Source: Anseranas semipalmata (lineage: Eukaryota; Chordata; Aves; Anseriformes; Anseranatidae). From it: 64,000 nt of DNA. Both the position numbers and the translations under genes were made by a program. Shown one piece after another: positions 9,301 through 17,172 of the stretch; within the stretch, counting starts at the first letter, position 1; the number at the start of each line of letters is the position of its first letter. Under the pieces are notes generated by a model. It made no database searches, was not told where the DNA came from, and saw only the letters and a list, made by a program, of their open reading frames with translations. The DNA lies in the NCBI GenBank assembly GCA_013399115.1, contig VXAA01001229.1, positions 772,775-836,774 of the forward strand. Direction: 5' to 3'.

Positions 9301-12082
9301 GCTGCACCCCAGGATCCGTGGTGGGGCCAGGCTGCGGGGAGCTGGGCACAGCTCCAGTGTCTGTCTCGTTGTGGTCCTCATGTCCTCCCAGCTCAAACGG
9401 AAGCTTGGTTTCAATCCTGTCTTCCTTTGCTCTGAGCAGAACGTGGACTGAATGGCCTCCAGGGGTCCCTTCTGACCAGATTTTTTTCTATGATTTTATT
9501 CTATCATTTTTCTTTCAACGAGAAGAGTTCAGAACAAACATGAGCTGTTGTTTCATTTGAGCAGAAAAACTTATTTCACTGAAATTCTTTGCTGGCAGAG
9601 AAACCTTTTGGGCTGAACTTGGTAACATACATCCTCATTTGCTTCTCATACTGCTTTTTAATAGCAAAGTCGGTTAGATATTTCAGCATTAAACTTTAGG
9701 AGAGACCTGTTATTGTATTAACCTCTGTCCTTTTCTCTCCTCTCTTACCAGCAGGCCTTTCCTGCTGAACAGGGGACCAGGCTTCCAGCAGAAGCGGATG
9801 CAGCAGCGGTTCTCCAAAGCCAACTTTCAGAGAGGGGTCAGTACAGATGCATTTTTCTACAACCTGCTGATGGTGACAACCCTTCAGTTTTACCAGCTAC
9901 TGCCCATTTGTATCTTTGTTTCCAAAAGTAACCGGGACAGATGGATGACTTACAGAGAATATATTCCTAGGACAGGGCTTTTTGATGCATCTTAATATTC
10001 TGGTTTCTGGAAAATAAAACATGAACAGGTGATACAAGTAAATCCTGCAGTTTATACAGCAGCACAAGGAGAGGAACCTGCAGTTTGCCAGTTGTCTTGC
10101 CTGTGCCAGCAGGAAACCCAAGATTAGCTAGTTTCTTGATGACACACAAATAAAGGACTATTCAAATATACCAAATGAAATACTAGAAAAGGAATCATTG
10201 TTTTTGAAAGATACTTAAGTGTGTTTTTTCGTTTGTTTGTTTGTTTTTTAATTTATTTTGTTGCAGATGGTTGCTAATGCGGAAGGGAAACCGCCAAGGA
10301 TGCGAAGGTAATTGGTGAAAAAGGCACACTGCAAACATGACGTGCTCTTTCATGCTTGAATCAGAGCTGGAGATGTCTCACTGTCTTGGCAGGTGGCAAG
10401 TGAAACCCAGCCCTGGAGCAGTTCTGACGGTTTCTGTGGCTAATCCCCAGGCAAGCCAGGCCAACGCGTAAGTAAATGAGGTGATTTGTTAGGTTGGGAG
10501 CCCTACAAAAGCCATTGCAAATCCCTTTAGCGTTATTGCAGCTTCACTTCTTTTATAACAAGTGCAGAGTGAATGGTTCGGCCCCCAAATGGTTAGCAAA
10601 TAATGCCTCGTTCTATTCCTGGTGTATCTGAAAGGAGACGGTAATTACACGTGGTTGGTTTGTTATCCAGAGCAAGTGGGAGTGGCAGTGGGGGCAACAC
10701 ATGGATGCTCACAGGCAGGTTGTGCTGCCACGGCTGGTGGCACCGCATGCCCTGAAGGGACACCGCGTGCTGGCTTTACATGAGGAGCGGTGCCGACCTG
10801 CTGGCGGACAGCATGGCTGGAGGAGCGCAGCCTCAGCCCCGTGCTGGGTTGGGGCAGGTGCAGGATCTGGCACCCAAGCAGGGGAGGGAAGAAGGATGGG
10901 TGAGAGCACTTGGTCCACAGAGCATACCCTGATAGCCATGACGTGACGCAGCCATGGTGCTGGAGACCTCTTAGACTCACCTAGGCTGCAGTGATTAATG
11001 CTGTGGGAAGCATGGGGTGCACAGGGATCTCCCTTATTCCTTGCCAGTTTGCAGATGATAGGAAGCGAGCTGCCTTAGCTGCCTGGCTGACTGCAGACCT
11101 GTGCTTTCCCCAGGCCTGGAGCCAAGCGCCCCTTCCTGCGAAGCCAGAGGCCTCCGCCACGGGCGGCCAAGCCCCAGCCCAAGGGTGTGACGCTGAGGTT
11201 CAACTTCCGTGCAATGGCGAACCAGGTAGAGGAGCGCCAAGGGGACAGGCGACACCTTGCGCCCTGCAGCAGCCCTGCCGCTAAGCTGTTAACATCATGC
11301 TCGGGTTTTTGGGGCCGCCAGTTGGGTTTATATAGCACAACCTGGGAGGAAAGTCCTGCAGCCGTGTTGGCGAGGTTGCTTGCCAAAATGATGGCACCTG
11401 AGAAGACTGTTCAGCAGCTACAGACTCAGCCCAATTTCTCCCACTCTCTTGGTCCCTCTTTTCCTGTCCTTGTGCTTGCTTGGAGCAGGGAGATGCTCCC
11501 TGTGAGCGGGCCTGGCCAGGGGCGGCCATTTCACTGTTGGTGCTCCCCCCTCCTTGAAGACATGCAGCACCTCCTCTGGGCTTTGCTCTCTTTTTGCTTT
11601 GGAGACCTTCTCGGTGCCACATTTTACATTGACGTATGCTCCAAGAGCCCCGGGGTGGGTCAGAAATCCTGCTCCACCGTCCTTCATTGCCAGCACTTCT
11701 TGTCTGGATGGTTTGTTTTCTTCCTGATGCCTTGTGTTCAAATGCCATCTGCTTGCTCCTGTTCTTGCCAAGGACGCCTGGTGTCTTGGGGCTGGGCACT
11801 GCTTGGAGGTTTTCCAGCTGCACACAGTCTGTCGAGCTCCTTGTCTCCATGTGATGAGTGGTTTAATTGACTAACTGGCTGTGAAGCACCATCCTGACTG
11901 ATGGGCTCTAATCAATACCCCGCTACAAGTCTGGCTGTGCTTTGCCACGAGACGTGGGACTGACTTGCTCTCCCTTTCCCCTGCAGACCAGCCTGACGCT
12001 GGATGAGAGGTTCTCTGGTCTGAGGAATAAGAGGCGCTTTACAGCAGCCCGGAGTGCCGGCCGGACGGTCACCATGCCCTAG
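3236..12082 (+). CDS. FYTTD1-like: UIF-like mRNA-export adaptor (FYTTD1 family), 8 visible coding exons, 5' end missing
   Basis: Spliced coding region: 3236-3379, 6746-6888, 8837-8964, 9752-9836, 10267-10307, 10393-10467, 11114-11225, 11987-12082. The exons total 824 nt, join in phase without stops, and have GT-AG borders. They give 274 residues after completing the split first codon; human UIF, from memory, is about 318. The product is rich in Arg, Gln and Pro. Shared landmarks with UIF, in order: a UAP56-binding motif (LDDIIK...RKE), SPLNR, PFLLNRG, LTVSVANP, KGVTLRF and a terminal LTLDERF resembling the LNERF motif of UIF and CHTOP. UIF family proteins act in the nucleus, bind the helicase UAP56/DDX39B and help load the export receptor NXF1 on mRNA. 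Similarity to FYTTD1 is clear but partial, so a paralogue is likelier than the orthologue. The start codon is not in the visible exons. Confidence 0.88.
3380..6745 (+). other. UIF-like intron 2
   Basis: A 3.4-kb intron from GTATGT to TTTTCTTAG. I find no convincing extra coding exon. It contains an AT-rich stretch with a 13-bp perfect inverted repeat (6562-6574 and 6593-6605) about 140 bases before the acceptor. The rest looks like unique intronic sequence. Confidence 0.8.
6746..6888 (+). CDS. FYTTD1-like: UIF-like coding exon, basic RG/Q-rich segment
   Basis: 143 nt, acceptor TTTATTTTCTTAG, donor GAG|GTAGGG. It enters in phase 1 (completing a Gly) and leaves in phase 0. It reads GPNRFRRGFGQQQYNRRQFR, then a PGPRRRAAA stretch and VSPLNRQASAQE. 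The SPLNR block matches SPMNR in human UIF at the equivalent place. The many Arg residues fit an RNA-binding role, as in other export adaptors. Confidence 0.88.
6889..8836 (+). other. UIF-like intron 3
   Basis: A 1.9-kb intron with an AT-rich low-complexity patch at about 7160-7228 and a short TG run at about 7965-7978. A stop-free + strand frame of about 178 codons (8352-8888) covers its 3' part and overlaps the next exon in another frame. It resembles nothing I know, and I do not call it coding. A 53-nt segment (8292-8344) with a fair acceptor (ATTTCTGCACCATTAG) and donor (CAG|GTATTG) could be a cassette exon. Including it would shift the frame. Confidence 0.7.
7160..7228. repeat. AT-rich low-complexity tract
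   Basis: Runs of TTTTAAAATATTTT with a tandem ATATGGAAATATGG, largely self-complementary. It lies within intron 3 of the UIF-like gene. No function is inferred. Confidence 0.7.
8837..8964 (+). CDS. FYTTD1-like: UIF-like coding exon
   Basis: 128 nt, acceptor CTGCTCTTTCAG, donor AAG|GTAAAA. It enters in phase 0 and leaves in phase 2. It reads GNKNEDAFAKSSSSGQLEAR, then RRPPLGPKRFRSAAANTHTPGR. The Ser run and basic RRP/PKR patches look disordered. This is the least conserved part relative to human UIF; about 50 residues here between SPLNR and PFLL correspond to about 66 there. Confidence 0.82.
8965..9751 (+). other. UIF-like intron 4
   Basis: About 0.8 kb, containing the CR1-like fragment at 9441-9513 and otherwise ordinary sequence. 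The 3' end has a strong pyrimidine tract (TTTTCTCTCCTCTCTTACCAG) ending in a tandem CAGCAG acceptor. Confidence 0.8.
9441..9513 (+). mobile_element. CR1 LINE 3'-end fragment, degenerate
   Basis: The stretch runs ACGTGGACTGAATGGCCTCC, AGGGGTCCCTTCTGACC, then a TTCTATGATTTTATTCTAT tail. This follows the usual 3' end of avian CR1 elements (TTGGACT-GATG-CCT--AGAGGTCCCTTCCAACC followed by ATTCTATG repeats), as I remember it. Only the extreme 3' end is recognisable, which is typical of the 5'-truncated copies common in birds. It lies in the sense orientation of the host intron. Confidence 0.65.
9752..9836 (+). CDS. FYTTD1-like: UIF-like coding exon with tandem (NAGNAG) acceptor
   Basis: 85 nt from the first acceptor, or 82 from the second: ACCAG|CAG|GCC. 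The donor is GGG|GTCAGT. It reads RPFLLNRGPGFQQKRMQQRF then SKANFQRG, matching the TFLFRRG-type block of human UIF. The first acceptor adds one Ser (GR-S-RPF) that the second omits (GR-RPF). It leaves in phase 0. Confidence 0.87.
10013..10018 (+). terminator. Possible intronic polyadenylation signal
   Basis: An AATAAA hexamer just downstream of the in-frame readthrough stop in intron 5. No strong GU-rich downstream element is evident, and a chance hexamer is quite possible. Confidence 0.2.
10221..10250 (+). repeat. (GTTT)n simple repeat
   Basis: A short run of GTTT units followed by T-rich sequence just before the exon at 10267. It doubles as part of the pyrimidine tract. Confidence 0.8.
10267..10307 (+). 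CDS. FYTTD1-like: UIF-like micro coding exon (41 nt)
   Basis: Acceptor TTTATTTTGTTGCAG, donor AAG|GTAATT. It reads MVANAEGKPPRMR plus two bases of the next Arg codon. Phase in is 0 and out is 2, compatible with both neighbours. It is short and weakly conserved, but required to keep the frame into the well-conserved next exon. Confidence 0.8.
10393..10467 (+). CDS. FYTTD1-like: UIF-like coding exon with the LTVSVANP block
   Basis: 75 nt, acceptor CTGTCTTGGCAG, donor CGC|GTAAGT. It reads WQVKPSPGAVLTVSVANPQA then SQAN. It aligns well with the human UIF segment around RQWR...GGILTVSIDNPG. This is one of the two exons that best identify the family. The preceding intron is only 85 bases. Confidence 0.9.
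10468..11113 (+). other. UIF-like intron 7
   Basis: 646 bases from GTAAGT to TGTGCTTTCCCCAG. GC-rich in its second half. I see no extra exon, RNA or repeat. Confidence 0.8.
11114..11225 (+). CDS. FYTTD1-like: UIF-like coding exon with the KGVTLRF block
   Basis: 112 nt, acceptor CTGTGCTTTCCCCAG, donor CAG|GTAGAG. It reads PGAKRPFLRSQRPPPRAAKP, then QPKGVTLRFNFRAMANQ. The KGV-x-L-x-F core matches KGVPLQFDIN in human UIF. It enters completing an Ala and leaves in phase 0. The frame stays open well into the following intron. Confidence 0.9.
11226..11986 (+). other. UIF-like intron 8, open in frame for 214 codons
   Basis: 761 bases, GTAGAG to TTTCCCCTGCAG. Reading on from the preceding exon, the frame is open until a stop at 11868-11870. 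A retained intron would therefore replace the last 31 residues with about 214 unrelated ones. The intronic frame resembles no protein I know, so I annotate it as intron. Confidence 0.8.
11987..12082 (+). CDS. FYTTD1-like: UIF-like terminal coding exon with the LTLDERF motif
   Basis: 96 nt of coding to TAG (12080-12082), acceptor CTTTCCCCTGCAG. It reads TSLTLDERFSGLRNKRRFTA then ARSAGRTVTMP. Human UIF ends with TGMTLNERFGIL and ...FVTVG, so motif and end position agree. LDERF/LNERF elements are also found near the N-terminus of CHTOP. In this family they resemble a second UAP56-contacting motif; that role here is inference. Confidence 0.92.
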   Translation, partial: TSLTLDERFSGLRNKRRFTAARSAGRTVTMP

Positions 12083-12165
12083 CACCACATGCTCATCATG
12101 GGGACTGCAGACAGCAGTCCAGGCCCTGTAATGGGCAGCTCAATAAAACTCGATAGATTTCCTCT
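12083..12165 (+). other. Short 3' UTR of the UIF-like gene
   Basis: From the stop codon to the expected cleavage point about 15-20 bases after AATAAA. If the proximal signal is used, the UTR is under 90 bases, unusually short for a vertebrate mRNA. Confidence 0.55.
12142..12147 (+). terminator. Polyadenylation signal AATAAA (proximal)
   Basis: A canonical AATAAA 60 bases after the stop codon of the UIF-like gene, the first on this strand after the CDS. Confidence 0.65.
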
Positions 12166-15100
12166 GAGATAGTTAATTTGGCCACCTGCCGTCTCCTTCC
12201 TTCCACGCAGAATGAGCGAGTGATTGAGGGCAGGGACAAGGCAGCACAAGAGTCAGGGCCAGAGCACAGGGCAGGTGGGACAGGAGCAGAGGTGGTCGAA
12301 GGGGATGAGTGGAGATGGCTTTGCTGTGCCAGGGAGAGCCATGGTGCTGGGGCCAGCCCTATCCCCCTGCCAGGTCACCCCGTACTGCCTGGGGGTGACC
12401 ACTGTAAGAAGGAAGGGGACCAGCTCCAGCCTGTGCCCGTGGAGCCTCCCCTGCCTTGTCCCATGTGTGGGACAGCGTTGAGGCCACTGCACCACCCGCC
12501 TAGAAAGCAGGGGGAGCAGAGCGTGTGGGGGCTGAGTGAGGGACATGCCCCAGCTGCAGCACCGCCAGGGATGCTCCAGCATTCCCCAGCATCCACCTGC
12601 ATGCCTGATTTGCGGCATGCACCCAGGACCCCTACCCGAAGGTTTGCAGTGTAAGGTCCCTCCATCCTCTGAGCATCTCACCGTGCCCTGTTAGCCAGCC
12701 CTGAGCCCTTGTGTTTTGTTTGGTTTGCCATGCTGTTCTGACTGCTGCTGCCAGCCGTGCTGCTGGACCGGCTTTCCTTAGCGCAGCGCAGAGATGGGCT
12801 GCCCCGGCCCAAATCTGTTCTTCAGTGCTGTGTAGTTCTGCATTAGGGATTTCGTAGGTGCAGCTCCACTTGTGCTCAAAGTACCAGCATAATCAAGCTA
12901 GCAGTTGCAGGAAGGAGGCCAGGCTATACAGCAGCTCGATAAACGTTGGCCGAGAAGTTAATGAGCTGGATCTAGACATTTGTTAATGAAGCTCTGCACC
13001 AACTGTGAGTCACTGATCCATTCTCCACCCACTGCTGCAAGCCAGCACTGAGCGCACTGGGCACAGCCTGTTTGTTACTGGGCCCTAAGCTATACTTACT
13101 GAAGTAAATATTTGATAGACTGCTTTACATTTTACACTGAGTGTCTTTAACAAGAGACTGGACTCGGAGTTGATTTTATAGGAATGTGTGAAATGTTACT
13201 AGCTGACTAAGCGGTGATGTATGAGTCCAATGCACTGAATAAAAAAATAACTTGTCAAATGTCACCTCCAGTTATTTACCCTTCTTCGGCAGGCTTTTGG
13301 TGCAAGCTCAGTCCCTCAGCATGGTGCTGAAAGCACGGTGCCTGCAGGGTGCACAGCCACCCTAAGTGCCCAGGAGGCTTCCACTCCACCCCCCATTGCC
13401 TCCCTCCCCACTCCACACATGGAAACGAGCACTCAGCCATCCCTGTGGCAACATCACTGCAGCAGTCAAGCTCCTGCAGCCATTTCTGTGGGTCAGCTGG
13501 CTCCAAAGCACAGCTGAAGCAGCAAGAGGTTTTAAATAGGCTCCTTGTAAAATCTTGGTTGTTATCACTTCTGCTTTTAATGTTATCAGCAAAACTATCA
13601 GAGCAGACCTGGCTTCAAGTGTGTCCAAAGCAAAATGAATGCAAACTGATTTCCAGTCTAATGAACTGAGGAGAAGACCTCATCTATTCATGCAAATAAT
13701 CTGGAAGTCACTGAAGATGAACAGGAAATGCTGTCACAAATGGCAATAGCCCTGACTGCAGTTGCATTTTCACAATAAATATTGACAAAAGATGGTAGAG
13801 TGGCTAAGAAAAAAAAACTGATATCTTCTTACACCAGGTTGCAAAGGGATGGAGCTGTTCAGTCCCAAGAAGGGAGCCACATGTGCAGCATCCCCTCAGT
13901 GTTCAGAGCACACCCTGATACTACTCTCCTAGTAGATGCTTTTCAACAGTCTGTACCTTGTGTTTTTTTAAGGGTAGCTTAAATTAAAATGGAGGACTTA
14001 ATGATAAAAGCTACACTTTTTTTTCTAGCTTGATTTCCCCACAGGGCTGAGTGAGTTTGCATGCAGCAAGAGACGAAACTAGCTTTGCGCTGACCTTATC
14101 CATAGCAAAAAATCACAACTATCATACTAAAAACATACTGGGAGAGGGCACAGTCAGTTCACTCAAGCAGGCATAAAAAAAACCCTTTCTGCCACACTAC
14201 TAAAAACTTTCTTTCTAAAATTATCTCTGTAGTTGTGCACAGGGAGAGCCTCTGCACAGAGCCTGGCTGCCCTTTGGAGAGGGTGTTTGTGTGACAGTTT
14301 AACCATCACCTGGCAGAGCTGTTTGTCCAGCTGGGCAGTTTCTGGTGGTCTCAGTAGTGGGGCGGGTGCCACACAGGCAGCCCACCAGCCCCCTGAGCAG
14401 AAGATGGCAGCACCCGGCCAAGCCCCCTGCACTCAGCCTTTGGCCACTGGGACAGGGCGGCTCTGCAACCTGGGAAACGCTTCCGCTGTTTTTCAAGCCA
14501 GCCGAAGCCGTCTCCAGCTCTCCAGATTAACATTTCTGACGGTGTCTGAGAGTTGTAGAAATATAGGAGCAACTGTATGGGGCGAGAAGAGAGTCCCTAC
14601 AGTGCATCTCAGGAAGTACATCCCTGGTCAGTCACTGCACTGAACCCGCTGTACTGCTGATTTCTTTCTTTAGCCACTTGTGTTTTTGTGTTTAACAGGG
14701 GTGGGGTTTTCTTCCACCATTGCTTTTTGCAGTTTGCTTTCTATTTTTCTATGCCTCCAAAGGCAGGTATTACAAGTGAATATTCATTCCTTAGCTTCTT
14801 TATGCTCTTTGCAATTTTTTAGACCAGTGCTGTATCTCCATTGCTCTTCTTTCTAGGAGAAGAGCCTTGGTCTATCTCAGTGTCCACTGTCTGCAAGCTG
14901 ATCCATTCTTGTACCTTTGTACCTTTTCTAGCTCTGCTACATCTGCCTGAGATGGCAGGGCTGAAGCAGACACGATATTTGAGACGGATTTGTACATGGG
15001 CTCTGCTTTGTTTTCTGTTCCTCTCCTAATAATTCCTAACATTCCACTTGCTTTTTGACCTAGAATAGCAATTTGGAGTACAAAATAGTACGACACACTA

Positions 15101-17122
15101 ATACTGGTTTGATGAAACAAGTTTCCAGACACAGACGTCAGCGTCCCATTGAACATTTTCTGCAGAAGCCGTTCTCACAGCCCCGCGTTTCAGTGGTAGA
15201 GAGTACACCTGGAACAACTGCCTGCGAGAGGTGTGTCCAAGGGATCCAACTTTCCCATCTAATCCGTCGTGCTGACGTTCAGTATTTTCTTAGCTGTTCA
15301 ATGGATGTTTGGTTTGATGCTAAAATCTACCTTTAATAAGCTTAACAGACAGTAGGGAGAAGGCCAGCTTTCTCTGCAAGTTTCCCCACTTGCCAATTCT
15401 TGCCGATTTTAGTGCCATATGACCGGGAGATGTGCCTCAAGTGACTCCCCAGTATTTTGGGGCACAATTGCCAAGTGCAGGGCAGGGTCCCAAAGCAGTG
15501 CCGTGGGAGCGGCATGGCTGTAGGGGCCTCAAGAATAAAAATACATGCTTTTTGGCAGACCTGATCATCAAATCCATTCTGGCAAGGAAGCAGCAGCCAA
15601 GGCATCGAGCAGGGGGGCTGGAGTGTGCGCCAGCAGGGGAAAGAGGAGCTGCTCTACCGAAATGCCAAGTCCTCTCCCGTAAGAACCAGCTGCAGTTGTC
15701 CCCCCAGCGCTGAGCAATGGCTCACGGCAGTCTCTCCTACATTGCACCAGGGTTCTTGTGCCATCGTTTGTCAGACTGGCTGCAAAACAGTCAGGCAGTG
15801 CATAAACTCACTGCCCTGCCTGAAGGTGCAGGGGTAAGCGTTGATGGAGGTGGAGCCTGCTGTCAGCAGTAGCAGTTGTTGGTTTTCAGGGGTCCCTGGA
15901 GGCATTTAGACAGCCAGAAACCACAGGCAAAATATTTAAACAGAAACCTGAGATCCAAACAGCATCTCAGGCACTACAGTTCCCGTGGGGGCTGGGATAA
16001 ACTGAGCTACAAGTAGAACACCCGCCAGGCAGCAAACCAGTAGAAAAGAGCCACAGTAAACTGAGAAAAGATGTTTAAGCCCCCAGGCTGAAATGGGAGG
16101 TGTCGCTGGGGGCAGAACAAAGTTTTTGCAGGGTGGCAGCATATTTTCAGTGTGCAAGTTAAACACTGCCTTGCCAAGTGCCCCTGGGGCAGCAAAGCAA
16201 TAGGTCGTCCCATGTCTTCATACTTGGGGCAAGGCAGGCTGCAGAGGGGTGTCCCCTCACACCACCACGTGTCACAGACCCACAGAAGCTTCTCCTGTGG
16301 GATGGTGTCCTTCTCCATGCGCATTGGGATCCTATGCCAGCCCTGCCCCAGCGGTGCTAGCTATGCAGCTTCCCACCCTACGCACCAGGAGGGCTTCCCA
16401 AACTGGACCCAACACCAAAACAAACTGGAAGGGGGAAACTGTGGAAGGTCAAACAGTACTTTATCGACTAGCAGAAAAATGAACAGCATTCTTCCAGGCA
16501 GGACTGGGCAATCCCAGCACCTTGGTTAAGGTGTTGCAATGGGCAGGATGCCTTGCTCATGCCGCTAGCCTTGCTCCGTGCCAGTACCTGCTTAGTCAGG
16601 ACCCTGTGCTAGGTGCAGGTGAAGCTTGGTTCTGCTTTGTACCCTGGAAATGGGACAATCCCTTCCAGAGTTTGACTAATGGGCCTTTAACTTCCATTTG
16701 TAAGAGAGAGTTATTTTTCCCCAGTGTAGGTTTCATTCACTGAAGTCTTATTCTCTCTGTTCATCTGGATCAACCCTGACCGCTTTTATAGGGAACATAA
16801 TTTAAAGTGCTAAAATGTGGAGGAAAGAGGATCAGAAAATTAGATTTGGGTTTTATCCACCCTAGATCAGGGGGTTAGGATTTAGTATTAAGCCATGTCC
16901 TAAAGCAGATCCTTCCTAACTACATCAGGACTGCTGCCAGCTCTCATGATTTTACCAAAAGTCCTGTGATGTTTAACGTTGCAGTTAAAACCCCCGTTCC
17001 TGGAGGCAGGTCAGGAGGTGAAAGTCTCAGCTTGCCTGTATTAAAAAGTCAATTTGCAATGCTGTGGTTGTGCAGGGAAGACTGTGACCCAAGAGTAACT
17101 TAAAAGCTCAGGCATCAGATTC
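12166..17122. other. Downstream flank, no gene recognised
   Basis: The first kilobase could be an extended 3' UTR of the UIF-like gene ending at an AATAAA at 13238. Beyond it, the open frames on both strands are short, overlap each other and resemble no known family. No RNA gene or mobile element seen. Confidence 0.6.
13238..13243 (+). terminator. Possible distal polyadenylation signal
   Basis: AATAAA within GAATAAAAAAATAAC, about 1.16 kb past the UIF-like stop codon. It could end a longer 3' UTR isoform, or be chance. Confidence 0.25.
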
Positions 17123-17172
17123 CAAAAAAAAAAAAAAGAAAAGAAAAGAAAAAGAAAAAGAAAGAAAAGAAA
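17123..17172 (+). repeat. (A)n/(GAAAA)n simple repeat
   Basis: An A run followed by irregular GAAAA and GAAA units, about 50 bases. A variable microsatellite type; no flanking element was recognised. Confidence 0.9.

Larger units (their letters stand above)
9837..10266 (+). other. UIF-like intron 5, with in-frame readthrough and AATAAA
   Basis: 430 bases. Reading straight on from exon 9752-9836 stays open for 52 codons to a TAA at 9993-9995. An AATAAA follows 18 bases later (10013-10018). The 3' part has a (GTTT)n tract (10221-10250) that also serves as pyrimidine tract before TTTTGTTGCAG. Confidence 0.8.

Noticed and set aside
11281..11850. Minus-strand open frame of about 190 codons opposite UIF-like intron 8
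   Set aside because: It overlaps a + strand gene whose exons are well supported, shows no family resemblance, and lies in GC-rich sequence.
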